Shown here: piece by piece, positions 17,584-26,815 of the stretch | Layout: each line of letters starts with the position of its first letter | How positions within the stretch are numbered: position 1 is the first letter of the stretch | Source of the DNA: Puia dinghuensis | GTDB lineage: Bacteria; Bacteroidota; Bacteroidia; Chitinophagales; Chitinophagaceae | Direction: 5' to 3' | Assembly: GCA_026225275.1 (NCBI GenBank) | Contig: JAMFSL010000173.1 | Coordinates: forward strand, 1-62,564 | Length of the DNA stretch: 62,564 nt | The notes under the pieces: generated by a model | The model's input: the letters and a program-made list of their open reading frames with translations, nothing else | The model's database searches: none | What the model was told of the DNA's origin: nothing | Position numbers and translations under genes: made by a program

Positions 17584-18720
17584 ATGACTCAACCCACCTC
17601 CTCCCGATCGCTTGCTCTCGACACTTTCCGGGGAATGACTGTCTGCTTTATGATCATCGTAAACAGTTCCCTCAGTGTATCCTTTTCGCAGCTTCAGCAT
17701 TCCGCATGGCATGGCTTTACGCCGACCGACCTGGTTTTTCCGTCGTTCCTGTTCGCCGTCGGGAATGCCATGACCTTTGCCATGAAGAAATTCGAAACGA
17801 TGAGCCAGGGCGCGGTGATCGGAAAAATCCTGAAAAGAACAGTGATCATTTTTTTGATCGGCTATCTTATCTATTGGTTCCCTTTCTTTCATATCGGAGA
17901 TGACGGGCATTGGGCACTCAATCCTATCTCGCATACGAGGATCCTTGGGGTGCTGGAACGGATCGCGCTTTGTTATGGGATAGCATCACTGTTGATCTAC
18001 TATTGTTCGACCCGTACGGTGTATGTGATTGCTGCATTATTGCTGATCGGTTATTGGGTGCTGCTGCTGCTTTTTCCCATGCCGGGGATGGATCCGTTCA
18101 GCATGACCGGTAACGCGGGCTACCGGCTCGACCTGTGGATCCTGGGTGAGAATCACATGTATCATGGATCCGAAAACGGAAGCGTCGCTTTTGATCCCGA
18201 AGGTATTCTCAGCACGTTACCGGCGATCGTCAATGTGATCGCAGGCTATTATGTAGGCGTCTTTGTCAGCCGCAAGGGAAAGACCTATGAGGGGCTGACG
18301 AAATTATTGCTATGGGGTTGCGGATTCCTTGCGCTGGCCTGGTTTTGGAACCTTGTTTTTCCCATCAACAAGAAGATCTGGACGAGCTCTTATGTGATGC
18401 TCACGGTTGGCATCGATATCGTATTGTTGTCTTTTCTGATTTATATCATCGAGATGAGGGAGAAGACAAAATGGACCCCTTTCTTTGCCATATTTGGAAA
18501 AAATACCCTGTTCGTGTATATCGTATCGGAACTGCTGATGCCTATTTTATCGCTGATACCTGTTGGTCAGGGCAGAAATGTGGGTGACGCGTTTGCTGAC
18601 GGTATCCTGACCATCATTCCGGGGCCTTTTGGCGCTTTACTTTTTGCGGTGCTTTACATGTTGATCTGCTGGAGCGTGGGTTTCTTCCTCGATAAAAAGA
18701 AGATCTATATCCGCGTATAA
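17584..18720 (+). CDS. HGSNAT/COG4299-like transmembrane acyltransferase
   Basis: A 378-aa polytopic membrane protein with about ten hydrophobic segments. The N-terminus LALDTFRGMTVCFMIIVN and the motif HSAWHGFTPTDLVFPSFLF (about residues 39-57) are the signature of heparan-alpha-glucosaminide N-acetyltransferase-like enzymes, which pass acetyl groups from cytosolic acetyl-CoA across the membrane to an amino sugar. A later FGKNTLFVYIVSEL is also typical. The ATG at 17584 gives the expected N-terminus; the frame extends upstream only to a TTG. In Bacteroidota these genes usually act in amino-sugar or glycan salvage; the acceptor here is unknown. The HAD gene follows 46 bp later. Confidence 0.85.
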   Translation: MTQPTSSRSLALDTFRGMTVCFMIIVNSSLSVSFSQLQHSAWHGFTPTDLVFPSFLFAVGNAMTFAMKKFETMSQGAVIGKILKRTVIIFLIGYLIYWFPFFHIGDDGHWALNPISHTRILGVLERIALCYGIASLLIYYCSTRTVYVIAALLLIGYWVLLLLFPMPGMDPFSMTGNAGYRLDLWILGENHMYHGSENGSVAFDPEGILSTLPAIVNVIAGYYVGVFVSRKGKTYEGLTKLLLWGCGFLALAWFWNLVFPINKKIWTSSYVMLTVGIDIVLLSFLIYIIEMREKTKWTPFFAIFGKNTLFVYIVSELLMPILSLIPVGQGRNVGDAFADGILTIIPGPFGALLFAVLYMLICWSVGFFLDKKKIYIRV

Positions 18721-18766
18721 GTTGCCATTTATCGCTTAAATTGCGGGCAAAATAAAGCGGGCGCAC

Positions 18767-19576
18767 ATGTACAAAGCGGTATTTCTCGACATGGACGGCA
18801 CATTGTTGCATAGCGATCATTCAGTGAGTGAGCCTACTAAAGAGACCATCCGGGCGTTGACCGGCAAAGGCATATGGGTAATCCTTGTTTCCGCGCGGCC
18901 GCTGAATGCGGTCCTTCCCACCTTTCATGAGATCGGAATTCCGGATGTGTTCCCTATCATTACGCTGAATGGCAGCTATATCGTCGAAAAGGAGCAGCCG
19001 ATCTTTCAGGCGACGATCGATCTTGCTACCACGGTAGCCGTAGCGGACCAGGTACGTCCCTTTAAAGCCACGATAGCCTATTACCTGCAAAGGGAATGGT
19101 ATGCTGAAGTCAACGACGCATGGACGGAGCACGAGCAGAAGATCATGGACGTACAAATCAAAGTCGCGCCGCTGGCAGAGTTGGTAAAGGAATGGTCGGC
19201 CCGGGGAATAGCACCTAACAAGATGATGGTGATGAGCGAACCGCCGGCCATAGCAGAGATCCAAAAGCATCTTCGGTCTCTTTATGACGGCAAGCTGAAT
19301 ATTTATCCTTCCAAGCCCACCTATCTTGAAGTGATGGATCTTAAGGGATCCAAATCCAACTCTGTCAAATTCGTCAGTGAACGCCTCGGGCTCGACAGGA
19401 CTGAGATTATCGCCATGGGGGATAATTATAATGACATCGAGATGATCAAATATGCGGGGATGGGCGTGGCGATGGGCAACGCGCCGGATGAAATAAAGGC
19501 CATTGCGGATTACGTCACCGACACAAATAACAATGATGGCGTACAGAAAGCCCTGGTGAAATTCTTTAATCTGTAA
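18767..19576 (+). CDS. Cof-type HAD-IIB family phosphatase
   Basis: A 269-aa cytosolic HAD hydrolase, the usual length of the Cof/YidA group. Motif I is FLDMDGTLL (residues 7-15) with the nucleophile and acid/base aspartates, motif II is the Ser of ILVSARP (about 45), motif III is the Lys of DLKGSKSN (about 195), and motif IV is MGDNYNDIEM (about 220) with the Mg-binding aspartates. The C2B cap lies between motifs II and III. Substrates of this group are sugar phosphates, flavin or cofactor phosphates; nothing in the sequence decides which. It is co-directional with the acyltransferase and ends 10 bp from the convergent response regulator. Confidence 0.9.
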   Translation: MYKAVFLDMDGTLLHSDHSVSEPTKETIRALTGKGIWVILVSARPLNAVLPTFHEIGIPDVFPIITLNGSYIVEKEQPIFQATIDLATTVAVADQVRPFKATIAYYLQREWYAEVNDAWTEHEQKIMDVQIKVAPLAELVKEWSARGIAPNKMMVMSEPPAIAEIQKHLRSLYDGKLNIYPSKPTYLEVMDLKGSKSNSVKFVSERLGLDRTEIIAMGDNYNDIEMIKYAGMGVAMGNAPDEIKAIADYVTDTNNNDGVQKALVKFFNL

Positions 19577-19586
19577 AGTGGAAGCC

Positions 19587-20216
19587 TCAAATAATCTCGT
19601 AGAGGCGGGCCAGGTTGATCAGTTCAACCGTGTTGGAGATCTTTAGTTTATCGAGGATACGAGTCTTATGCGTGCCTACGGTCGATTTATGAAGACTCAA
19701 CGTATTGGCGATCTCGGATACAGAACTTCCTTTCAACATTTGCAATACCACTTCGAATTCCCGGTCCGACAAGTCTTCAAAGGGGTTGTCTTTGATCTTC
19801 CTGGTCAATTCACCAGATAGGATCTCAGCCAGGTTATCGCTGATATACCGTTTGCCGCCAAGTACTTTTTGGATAGCATACTTGATTTCCGATTCTTTCG
19901 AATACTTATTGAGGTAACCGTGAGCGCCGATCTTCAGAAAGCGTTTGGCGAAAAAGACTTCCTGATTCATGGTGAAAATAATGATTTTCAGTCCGGGATA
20001 TTCTTTCAACAGGTAAGAGGTAAGGCTGAAAGATTCCGTGTGCGGCATATTGATATCCAGTATCAGCAGATCGAAGCTGGCGGATTTCATTTTTTTAATC
20101 ACCGCTTCTCCATCTTCGGCTTCGTCAATCGTTATGTCACGAATACAACTGTTAATCAACAGTTTAAGTCCTGCTCTAACGATGGAGTGGTCATCTGCGA
20201 TTAAAATGTTCTGCAT
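19587..20216 (-). CDS. NarL/LuxR-type response regulator
   Basis: A 209-aa regulator. The receiver starts MQNILIADDHSIVRAGLK with acidic D8/D9 and phospho-acceptor D54 in LLILDINMP. The conserved Thr is in IIFTMN and Lys in GYLNKYS. The C-terminal LuxR helix-turn-helix is complete: LSDREFEVVLQMLKG, SVSEIANTLSLHKSTVGTHK, ILDKLKI. The ATG at 20216 was chosen because upstream residues of the open frame do not belong to a receiver fold. No histidine kinase gene touches it; the nearest is the propeller kinase at 23711-26815 on the same strand, with four genes in between, so it is either an orphan or its distant partner. Confidence 0.92.
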   Translation of the reverse strand: MQNILIADDHSIVRAGLKLLINSCIRDITIDEAEDGEAVIKKMKSASFDLLILDINMPHTESFSLTSYLLKEYPGLKIIIFTMNQEVFFAKRFLKIGAHGYLNKYSKESEIKYAIQKVLGGKRYISDNLAEILSGELTRKIKDNPFEDLSDREFEVVLQMLKGSSVSEIANTLSLHKSTVGTHKTRILDKLKISNTVELINLARLYEII

Positions 20217-20245
20217 TTTCTTGGTTTGAAGGGTGGGACAGTTGC

Positions 20246-20276
20246 CCCAAATATAAACGATATTAGCTATATTGGG
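20246..20276 (-). promoter_or_regulatory. Candidate -7 box with overlapping inverted repeat upstream of the response regulator
   Basis: On the minus strand 20255-20248 reads TATATTTG (TAnnTTTG), about 32 bp before the ATG at 20216. The box is one arm of an imperfect inverted repeat: CCCAAATATA at 20246-20255 and TATATTGGG at 20268-20276 with a 12-bp spacer. No good -33 box is seen. A repeat overlapping the promoter suggests an operator, possibly for autoregulation. Confidence 0.4.
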
Positions 20277-20347
20277 AATACGCCGTACGTCTTTATTTAT
20301 TTTGGGCGAGGGCGCGCAGAAAAAATGACCCAATGAGCGAAAAATAC

Positions 20348-20971
20348 TTATCGGGCCTTGGCAAGAATACCTTCCTTATACTTACGGACGGTCTCAAGTA
20401 ATTTCTTATACCGGGGGATGGCGATATTCATGAGCATAATGTCTAATGAGACGGCCATGAAAATGATTAATAGCCATTTATACCAAATATTCCTGCTAAA
20501 AGAATCGTAAGCCGGCGGGGCTAACCTGGCCACCAACTGTTCGAAAAGGACCAGCAGACCAAAGGCGGTAACAGCACTCAACAGTTTAAAGGAGATGATG
20601 TATTTGTCAACGATGATTTCCAGTTTGGACAGGAAGGGGATCAGGGGCAATGCCAACAGGGTGGGGTAATCGGCGAACAGCAGCAGCCTGAGGTGAAAAT
20701 AAATGGCATAGGATAGCAGGAGGAAAAATGCCGAGTGAAGATAAAGATCATTCCCCTCTCCGAGCCATTGGAGGCGCAGTAACCAGGTATTGAACAACCA
20801 GAGGACAGAAAAAACAACAATCCTCGTCAGCAGCTTCTTCCGGAGGTAAAAAGCATTGGATAAGGGATTTTTGACGACTATTTTTTCCAGGTCGGACGAC
20901 AGGATGGGACGTTCTTCCATCGAAGTCTCCGGAAAACTGTTCCATTGCTGCTGTAACTTCTTTAACTCCAT
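20348..20971 (-). CDS. Integral membrane partner of a sigma-like protein
   Basis: A 207-aa protein beginning MELKKLQQQWNSFPE, a charged cytosolic N-terminus of about 45 residues, followed by about four hydrophobic segments (near 48-66, 78-100, 125-145, 163-185) and a basic C-terminal tail. Its start overlaps the end of the upstream sigma-like gene by 10 bp. Small membrane proteins starting MEL..L...W commonly follow ECF-like sigma genes in Bacteroidota and are suspected membrane-bound regulators of the sigma protein. No zinc anti-sigma or FecR motif is visible, so the anti-sigma role is inferred from arrangement alone. Confidence 0.6.
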   Translation of the reverse strand: MELKKLQQQWNSFPETSMEERPILSSDLEKIVVKNPLSNAFYLRKKLLTRIVVFSVLWLFNTWLLRLQWLGEGNDLYLHSAFFLLLSYAIYFHLRLLLFADYPTLLALPLIPFLSKLEIIVDKYIISFKLLSAVTAFGLLVLFEQLVARLAPPAYDSFSRNIWYKWLLIIFMAVSLDIMLMNIAIPRYKKLLETVRKYKEGILAKAR

Positions 20972-21480
20972 ACCAGTTTTTCCTTTATATACGGGATTAA
21001 ACTCTTTTTAAGGATTTCCTTTTCCTCCCTTTGGGCGGATTGATGACGATTGTACTTCCCCGAGGGTATGCCGGTCAGGTCGACCAACTGCTCAGACGGT
21101 ACTTTCTCGAATTCCAGGAACAGGCGGAATTTATCGTAATCGGAAACACTGACCATAGAGTCATGGAGTGCCACCATAGCTCGTTGATAATCAGTTGATT
21201 TGAAATCAATGGATTCGGCGGATCCAACTGCTGCATCCTGGGTGATCATATGCAACGCGGCCATATTAATACAGGCGCGTAGCAGCAGAGCCTCCTTATT
21301 GGCGGACGTGCCACAAAACCGGATGTTTTGAGATGCGGCGGCGATGATGTCGGTAAAAAGCGATTGATGTTCTTTATAGGTGTGGGCGAACAGACGACAG
21401 ATCGAGTATACTTTTTTGTGCTGGTGCTTTAGTAACGACCGGATGTCGGTATTAAAGCCTCTTCTTGGGGGATTGCTCAT
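20962..21480 (-). CDS. Degenerate sigma-70-like regulator
   Basis: A 172-aa protein. The N-terminal half (RSLLKHQHKKVYSICRLFA, then TYKEHQSLFTDIIAAAS, about 14-51) has the shape of sigma region 2, where 'HQGKVYRLC...DAEDLFQE' is usual. However, the acidic -10-recognition positions and the W of the usual IWK motif are missing. The C-terminal half (FEKVPSEQLVDLTGIPSGKYNRHQ, about 125-150) resembles a worn region 4 helix-turn-helix. It overlaps the membrane-protein gene downstream, as expected of a sigma / membrane-regulator pair. It could be a very divergent functional ECF sigma factor or a decayed one. Confidence 0.55.
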   Translation of the reverse strand: MSNPPRRGFNTDIRSLLKHQHKKVYSICRLFAHTYKEHQSLFTDIIAAASQNIRFCGTSANKEALLLRACINMAALHMITQDAAVGSAESIDFKSTDYQRAMVALHDSMVSVSDYDKFRLFLEFEKVPSEQLVDLTGIPSGKYNRHQSAQREEKEILKKSLIPYIKEKLVWS

Positions 21481-21712
21481 GGGTATGGATTTTCAATAAT
21501 AGGAACGGAATAACGACGTAAATATTCCAAAAAAAGGGTGACTTCTATACTCAATTACTACATTTCGACAGCGCAAAAGGACAAGAGATAGTTGATAGAT
21601 AAGTGTTTACACTGCGCTTCCATTAGCTAAAAAACTACACCCAATTCATTTTTTTACTATATAAAGACGGGGGCCTTATTAATACCTTGTCAGCGCGAAC
21701 AAATTTTACTCA

Positions 21713-22714
21713 ATGAGTTATGTATCTCTTGAAAATTCAGAACCATTTCTGAAGTGTTTTGAGGTGATGGCAGAAGACAAGTCTTGTATTGTATCAGATT
21801 CGGTTCTCTATTTTTCAGGAAAAACTGGTAAAGGCTTTATGACGGTAGCCAGCATTGCTGCGGGCATCGAGGTGATGGCCCTGAATGTTACCATGTTGGC
21901 TGAAGATCTGGTTTTCAATTTTTTACCCTCCAGGGACGAGTCTTCTTATATCCTTCACTTTGACGAGATCGATATTCCCGGCAATGGGGATAACGATGTA
22001 GCTGTCTCTCAGGGCTCACCTTCGACTGAATGGCCGCACTCGTCGGTCTCCATTTCTGACATTACCTATGGGAAGGTGGTGAACTATCCCAAGGATAGGG
22101 TCATCCGTTCGCTGATCGTTCGGGTTCGTAAATCGAGCCTCGAGCAGCTCATCCAGGATTTCGACGCGGGCACCATCAATGCCATCCTCGAATCAGCAGG
22201 CCATGAGCATTCCATTACCTGGCCTATTACGTTCAAATATCGCCTTTTGTTGAATGACTTTATGTCAGAAATCATTCAACATCCTTTTCCTGAGCTGTTT
22301 ACCATTCGGAATATCTCCATTCTTATCGAATACCTGCTGCAGCAGTTTTTTGTCATGGATAAGCTTGGCAAGGAGGGAAATGTCCTTAGCATACAGGATA
22401 CCCACAGTCTTTCCCGGGTAGAACAGCATCTTTGCCTGCATTATAAAAAGGAGTTTCCGGGTATCGAGAAATTGTCCCGTATTTCGGCTATGAGTCCGAC
22501 CAGCCTGAAGACCAAATTCAAAAAATATTATGGCGAGACCCTTTTCGGTTATTACCAGAAGAACAAGCTGGAACATGCCCGGAAATTGCTGGATAACAAA
22601 GTGCCCGTAAAGGTAGTGGCTACGGAAATCGGCTATTCGAATCCCTCACATTTTACGCTGGCCTTTAAGAAGGAATACGGATTTTCTCCCTGGCATTATC
22701 TCAACCCCCATTGA
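21713..22714 (+). CDS. AraC-family transcriptional regulator (first of a tandem)
   Basis: A 333-aa regulator with a ~220-residue N-terminal sensory part of no clear family and a C-terminal AraC double helix-turn-helix at about 235-333. Recognisable pieces are LSRISAMSPTSLKTKFKKYY for the first HTH and VKVVATEIGYSNPSHFTLAF followed by FKKEYGFSP for the second, the family signature. It is followed 43 bp later by a second AraC gene, so the two may be co-transcribed. The two proteins differ strongly in their N-terminal halves, suggesting different inputs rather than a recent duplication. Confidence 0.92.
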   Translation: MSYVSLENSEPFLKCFEVMAEDKSCIVSDSVLYFSGKTGKGFMTVASIAAGIEVMALNVTMLAEDLVFNFLPSRDESSYILHFDEIDIPGNGDNDVAVSQGSPSTEWPHSSVSISDITYGKVVNYPKDRVIRSLIVRVRKSSLEQLIQDFDAGTINAILESAGHEHSITWPITFKYRLLLNDFMSEIIQHPFPELFTIRNISILIEYLLQQFFVMDKLGKEGNVLSIQDTHSLSRVEQHLCLHYKKEFPGIEKLSRISAMSPTSLKTKFKKYYGETLFGYYQKNKLEHARKLLDNKVPVKVVATEIGYSNPSHFTLAFKKEYGFSPWHYLNPH

Positions 22715-22757
22715 GATGCCCCCCTTTGCATTAACACTAACCCCTGAATAAATAACT

Positions 22758-23675
22758 ATGAAACTCCAAGATCCTGTCCAGCAAAAGACTGCCATGTCCA
22801 TCCATTGGCAACATCTACCCATCGGCCTGAAGACCGCGGCCATCAGAGCATCCACCGACCAACTTGATCTCGTGCTGCCGGAAGTAGACGAAGAAGGGCT
22901 GATCCTGACATTTGTCAATTATAAAGGAGCATTACTGGTCCGGTCCGGGCACCGACCCGACGTAGAAGGCCAGCCTGCCAGCCCCGGAATGGGCTTGTTA
23001 TCTGTGGCGGACCGGCCGCTGGTATTCCAATCCACCGAACCTATTCAGTTTTCCGCGCTGGCCTTGTTTATTCCGGCGACATGGATCGGGGTCTTTCTGA
23101 AAAGGAATACCCAATTCGCCAAGATCGAACAGATGTTGGCGACGGAGGAGAATATCATCACCAGCCGGCTCGGCAGACGACAAATGGCTCTTTTCTCTGC
23201 TGCACTGACTGATTTTGAGAGCATGGAAAAAAATCAGCTGAGGATCCAGAACAATGTGTTGAGCCTGCTGGAATATTTTCTTTGCAATCGTCACCGCAGC
23301 GTACTGGGGGTCAGTTCTGTTTCGGATATCGATAATGAAGACGACCTGAGTCTGATCAGAGAGGTGGAATCTTATATCTCCGAATATTACTGCTCGGATA
23401 CTTTTACCGTGGATTCCATTTTGAAAAAAACGTATACCAGTTATCACCGGCTGAATTTCCTTTTCAAATCGATACATGGAATGACCATTTCCGAATACAT
23501 CCGTAACAAGCGGATCGAGAAATCGAAGGAAATGATTGCAGATAATGCGAAGTCCATCAGCCAGATCGCATATGAGATCGGTTATTCCAGCATCAGTAAT
23601 TATATTCTTGCTTTCAAGAAAATCTACCAGATCACGCCTGGTAAATATAAGAAGCAGATGGACAACATGGCTTAG
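22758..23675 (+). CDS. AraC-family transcriptional regulator (second of a tandem)
   Basis: A 305-aa regulator. The N-terminal ~190 residues include a cupin-like beta-rich segment (LILTFVNYKGALLVRSG, LVFQSTEPIQFSALALF). The AraC DNA-binding domain spans about 205-302: YHRLNFLFKSIHGMTISEYI, then ISQIAYEIGYSSISNYILAF and the end FKKIYQITPGKYKK. The start ATG at 22758 follows the first AraC stop by 43 bp. It converges with the histidine kinase gene at 23711 with 35 bp between stops and no terminator visible. Target genes and ligand are not evident. Confidence 0.92.
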   Translation: MKLQDPVQQKTAMSIHWQHLPIGLKTAAIRASTDQLDLVLPEVDEEGLILTFVNYKGALLVRSGHRPDVEGQPASPGMGLLSVADRPLVFQSTEPIQFSALALFIPATWIGVFLKRNTQFAKIEQMLATEENIITSRLGRRQMALFSAALTDFESMEKNQLRIQNNVLSLLEYFLCNRHRSVLGVSSVSDIDNEDDLSLIREVESYISEYYCSDTFTVDSILKKTYTSYHRLNFLFKSIHGMTISEYIRNKRIEKSKEMIADNAKSISQIAYEIGYSSISNYILAFKKIYQITPGKYKKQMDNMA

Positions 23676-23710
23676 AAGGGAAGGGGCATTCACAGATCCG
23701 GGCCCGAAGG

Positions 23711-26700
23711 CTAATGGCCGACCGGTAGCCTGAGCGTCACTGTTGTCCCTTTTTGTTCTATGCTTTCTACCGTCAATATCCCGCCCAGCCGCTGGGTAAG
23801 ATCGAAGATGAATTTATGACCCAGCTGGCTGCCACTGCTGAAATTCTCGACGTTGTCATTGCCCAGAAAGGCCGCAACATGCTTTGGATTCATTCCCTTT
23901 CCGGTATCTGAAATAACAATCAGCATCTGTTGGCCTTCTTTGACCGCCAGGATACGGATGGCGCCACCATTGGTATATTTATTCGCGTTGTCCGTCAGGT
24001 TACGAATGATCGTGATCAGCATATGCGGGTCGGTGTACATTTGCAGGTCTTCGTCTGCTTCATACGAAATGCTGTTGCCTTTTTGCTGGATCTGCTCGTG
24101 AAAGAAATCGTAGATCTCCTGCAGCAACGGGCGGATGTGAATGAGCCGCGGGCTGATGTTAAAGTTATCTTTCTGACTGGTTACCCACAGCAAAAAATCC
24201 TCGGAAAAATGGTTGATATCCTGAGCGCCTTTTTTGACCCAGTAGGTCCGGTCCTTTATTTCTGCAGCAGAAAGATTGGCCTGGTTGTCATGCAGGTCTC
24301 CGGCCAGTATGGTCAGGAATCGCAAGGGCGAACGCAGGTCGTGGATGACCAGGGAGATCAGCTTTTCACGCTGGGCATTCGTTTTTAACAATGCCTGTTC
24401 GGATTTTTGCAGTTTGGCAACGGTCTCTTCGAGCCGGACTACCGTTCCCCTCAACTTTTCCGCCTTGACCCGGATCTCTTTTTTCTTTTCGATCAGTTTG
24501 AGCCGCAGTTGTACCAACAGGATCAGTAAGAGCAGGATAATCGCTGCTATGATCAGCTTGAAAGATGTCGTCTGGTAAAAGAGCGGCAGGGCAATAATTG
24601 GCCATTCGCGATACTCATAATTATCTTTTCCGAACCCATTCACTTTGCGGACCCGTAAGGTATAGTTGTGCGGCGCCAGCCTGTAGAGATTGATGACGCC
24701 GTCTTCGGGAATCTCTTTCCATTCTCCGTTGAGACCGGCCAGGTTATATTGTAAATAAAGATTATTCCGGTTGCCCAGGTAGGGGCAGGAAACCTCTACC
24801 GAGAGGCCGTTATAGCCTGCGGGGAGGGTGATTGTGTCTGATCGCCCGGTGGGATGGCCATCGATTTCGATATGGGTCATGTCGATGGTTCCGTGTGGAA
24901 ATTCCGTCAACAGGGAATCCGGGTAGAAGCAGACCATTCCTTTCATCGACAGCAGCGTCACGAGTCCGCCCGGAGTAATCAGTCCGCAGGAATTGAAGCC
25001 GCCGTTGAATTCGTTGGTCAGCAATCCATCCTGTCTTCCGTAATAGTAATAATACAACTGGCTGCTGCCACCGTTACACCATGCGTCGATATCCGCCAAG
25101 GGTACCTTGAACAGCCCTTTGTTGCAGGAGATCCAGATAGTCGATCGACTGTCTTCCAGGAAACAATGGGCAGTGATCAGAAATCCATTCTTGTCCAGGG
25201 GCATTTTAAACCACCGGGAATGATAGAAATAGTAATAGCCTTGCCCGTAAGTGCCCAGCAGGATGGACCCGTCTTTGCACCGGTGCAGGGCCCTTACATG
25301 AGCGCCTGCCAGTTCAGGCACCGGATGTGCTGTGCCGCTATCCGGATTGTATTCCATGAGCCCCTTGTCCGATGCCAGCCAGATACGATGAGGTCCAACG
25401 GACAGAAGGCTTTCGTTGACCCCCTGATTGGGAGGCTGGGTAAAAAGGCGGCTGAAGCTATCGCGCCCTCCCCCCACAGACTTTAACTGCCAGAGAGATC
25501 GCTCCGTGAGGCAATAAAGGTGTCCATCCGGATCTTCCGTGTAGTCTACGATGTTGGCATCCAGGGGCGGCCATACTTTGACGGTACCGAGGTTGGCATT
25601 CAACAGGCGGGGACAATTGTTAGCGGCCCCCCAAACCTGTTTTTTCCGGTCAGGGTAGAGGCATCGTTGCAATATCGGTAAGCTGTCTTTTACTGGCTGA
25701 CACTGCCCATCGGGCCGGAATATGAACTTGTCTGTCAGAATATTTCCATCGTCGGACAGGGCCATTGGACCAAAAAGGTAACGGTCCATTTGCTGCCGGA
25801 GCCTGGTCGACCAGGGACCGGCGCCGAAGCTATTGCGGCGAAGAAGATAAAAACCCTCGGTGCGGGTGGCGATCAGCAGCAGATCGAACCCCGGGTTATA
25901 TTCGACCGCCGAGATGTTGGGGACAAAGTCAAGATTGACCAGGAAAAGAGCCATCAATCTGCCATCCTTTGCGGGGAAGAGGCGGTATAAATTGTTGCCG
26001 GCCAGCAGGTGGTTTGTTTGACCACAGGTGTAAAGATGAAAGCGTTGACTGATATCCGTCGTCGTGGTTGCGCTACGGTGAAAATCACCTTCTATCGGAC
26101 TGCCATTTCGTATTTTGCGGCCGTCTTCATATACAGCGGTGACCATGGCTCCGTCAATAAGATACAGCCACTTGTCCTGCAACAGGTATTGAGTCGATCG
26201 GCCAGCCACACTGGTCAGGGCATTCAAAGCCTTCCCGTCAAAATAATACAGGCTGTCTTTGTAAACGAGGTAAACCTTGCCTGTATCGGCAACATAGAAA
26301 TTTTCATTATTATCAAAAAGATATCTGAAAATCAGTTTGCGCTGGTCAGCCTCGGGAAGGGAAGGCGCATTCTGTAAAAATGAACTGAAATCGAACAATT
26401 GTTTCCTTGCATTAAGCAGGTAGCGCGCTTTGTATGCTGACGTATTGACGGGACTTAAGCCCTGGTTGTTATTAACCGGATAACGATACAAATGATGATC
26501 ATCCGTCTGAAAATAAATGACTCCCTTGTCATTTTTTCCCAGGTACAGGACATTGGATTCCATGATCGGCTTGTCATCAGGATAATATAATTTGAAGGAA
26601 CTACCATTAAAGCGGACCAGGCCCACCTGTGATGCGAGCCACAAATAGCCGTCCTTATCAAACAGGAGATCGTTAATACTGTTTTGCGGTAACCCGTTTT

Positions 26701-26815
26701 CATCAGTAAAGTGCTGTACGGAGTAACCGTTGGCCGATCCGGGCTGAGTCAGGGCAGGTGTAACAGGAAAGAAAAGGACAATAGAAATCAGAAACCTGAT
26801 AAACTTGTTTATCAT
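23711..26815 (-). CDS. Propeller-sensor histidine kinase (two-component propeller, Y_Y_Y, HisKA, HATPase)
   Basis: A 1034-aa membrane kinase of the architecture typical of Bacteroidota glycan sensors. A signal peptide (1-23) is followed by two seven-bladed propellers built of reg_prop repeats (DENGLPQNSINDLLFDKDG, YLWLASQVGLVRFNG and others) to about 650, a Y_Y_Y Ig-like domain (about 690-755), a transmembrane helix (about 765-790) and a coiled coil. The kinase has H825 in VIHDLRSPLRF, N box around N938 (IIRNLTDNANKY) and G1 box DTGKG (970-974). Unlike full hybrid systems it lacks a receiver and AraC domain, so it must phosphorylate a separate regulator. No response regulator adjoins it; the one at 19587 is the nearest candidate. 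Confidence 0.92.
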   Translation of the reverse strand: MINKFIRFLISIVLFFPVTPALTQPGSANGYSVQHFTDENGLPQNSINDLLFDKDGYLWLASQVGLVRFNGSSFKLYYPDDKPIMESNVLYLGKNDKGVIYFQTDDHHLYRYPVNNNQGLSPVNTSAYKARYLLNARKQLFDFSSFLQNAPSLPEADQRKLIFRYLFDNNENFYVADTGKVYLVYKDSLYYFDGKALNALTSVAGRSTQYLLQDKWLYLIDGAMVTAVYEDGRKIRNGSPIEGDFHRSATTTTDISQRFHLYTCGQTNHLLAGNNLYRLFPAKDGRLMALFLVNLDFVPNISAVEYNPGFDLLLIATRTEGFYLLRRNSFGAGPWSTRLRQQMDRYLFGPMALSDDGNILTDKFIFRPDGQCQPVKDSLPILQRCLYPDRKKQVWGAANNCPRLLNANLGTVKVWPPLDANIVDYTEDPDGHLYCLTERSLWQLKSVGGGRDSFSRLFTQPPNQGVNESLLSVGPHRIWLASDKGLMEYNPDSGTAHPVPELAGAHVRALHRCKDGSILLGTYGQGYYYFYHSRWFKMPLDKNGFLITAHCFLEDSRSTIWISCNKGLFKVPLADIDAWCNGGSSQLYYYYYGRQDGLLTNEFNGGFNSCGLITPGGLVTLLSMKGMVCFYPDSLLTEFPHGTIDMTHIEIDGHPTGRSDTITLPAGYNGLSVEVSCPYLGNRNNLYLQYNLAGLNGEWKEIPEDGVINLYRLAPHNYTLRVRKVNGFGKDNYEYREWPIIALPLFYQTTSFKLIIAAIILLLLILLVQLRLKLIEKKKEIRVKAEKLRGTVVRLEETVAKLQKSEQALLKTNAQREKLISLVIHDLRSPLRFLTILAGDLHDNQANLSAAEIKDRTYWVKKGAQDINHFSEDFLLWVTSQKDNFNISPRLIHIRPLLQEIYDFFHEQIQQKGNSISYEADEDLQMYTDPHMLITIIRNLTDNANKYTNGGAIRILAVKEGQQMLIVISDTGKGMNPKHVAAFLGNDNVENFSSGSQLGHKFIFDLTQRLGGILTVESIEQKGTTVTLRLPVGH

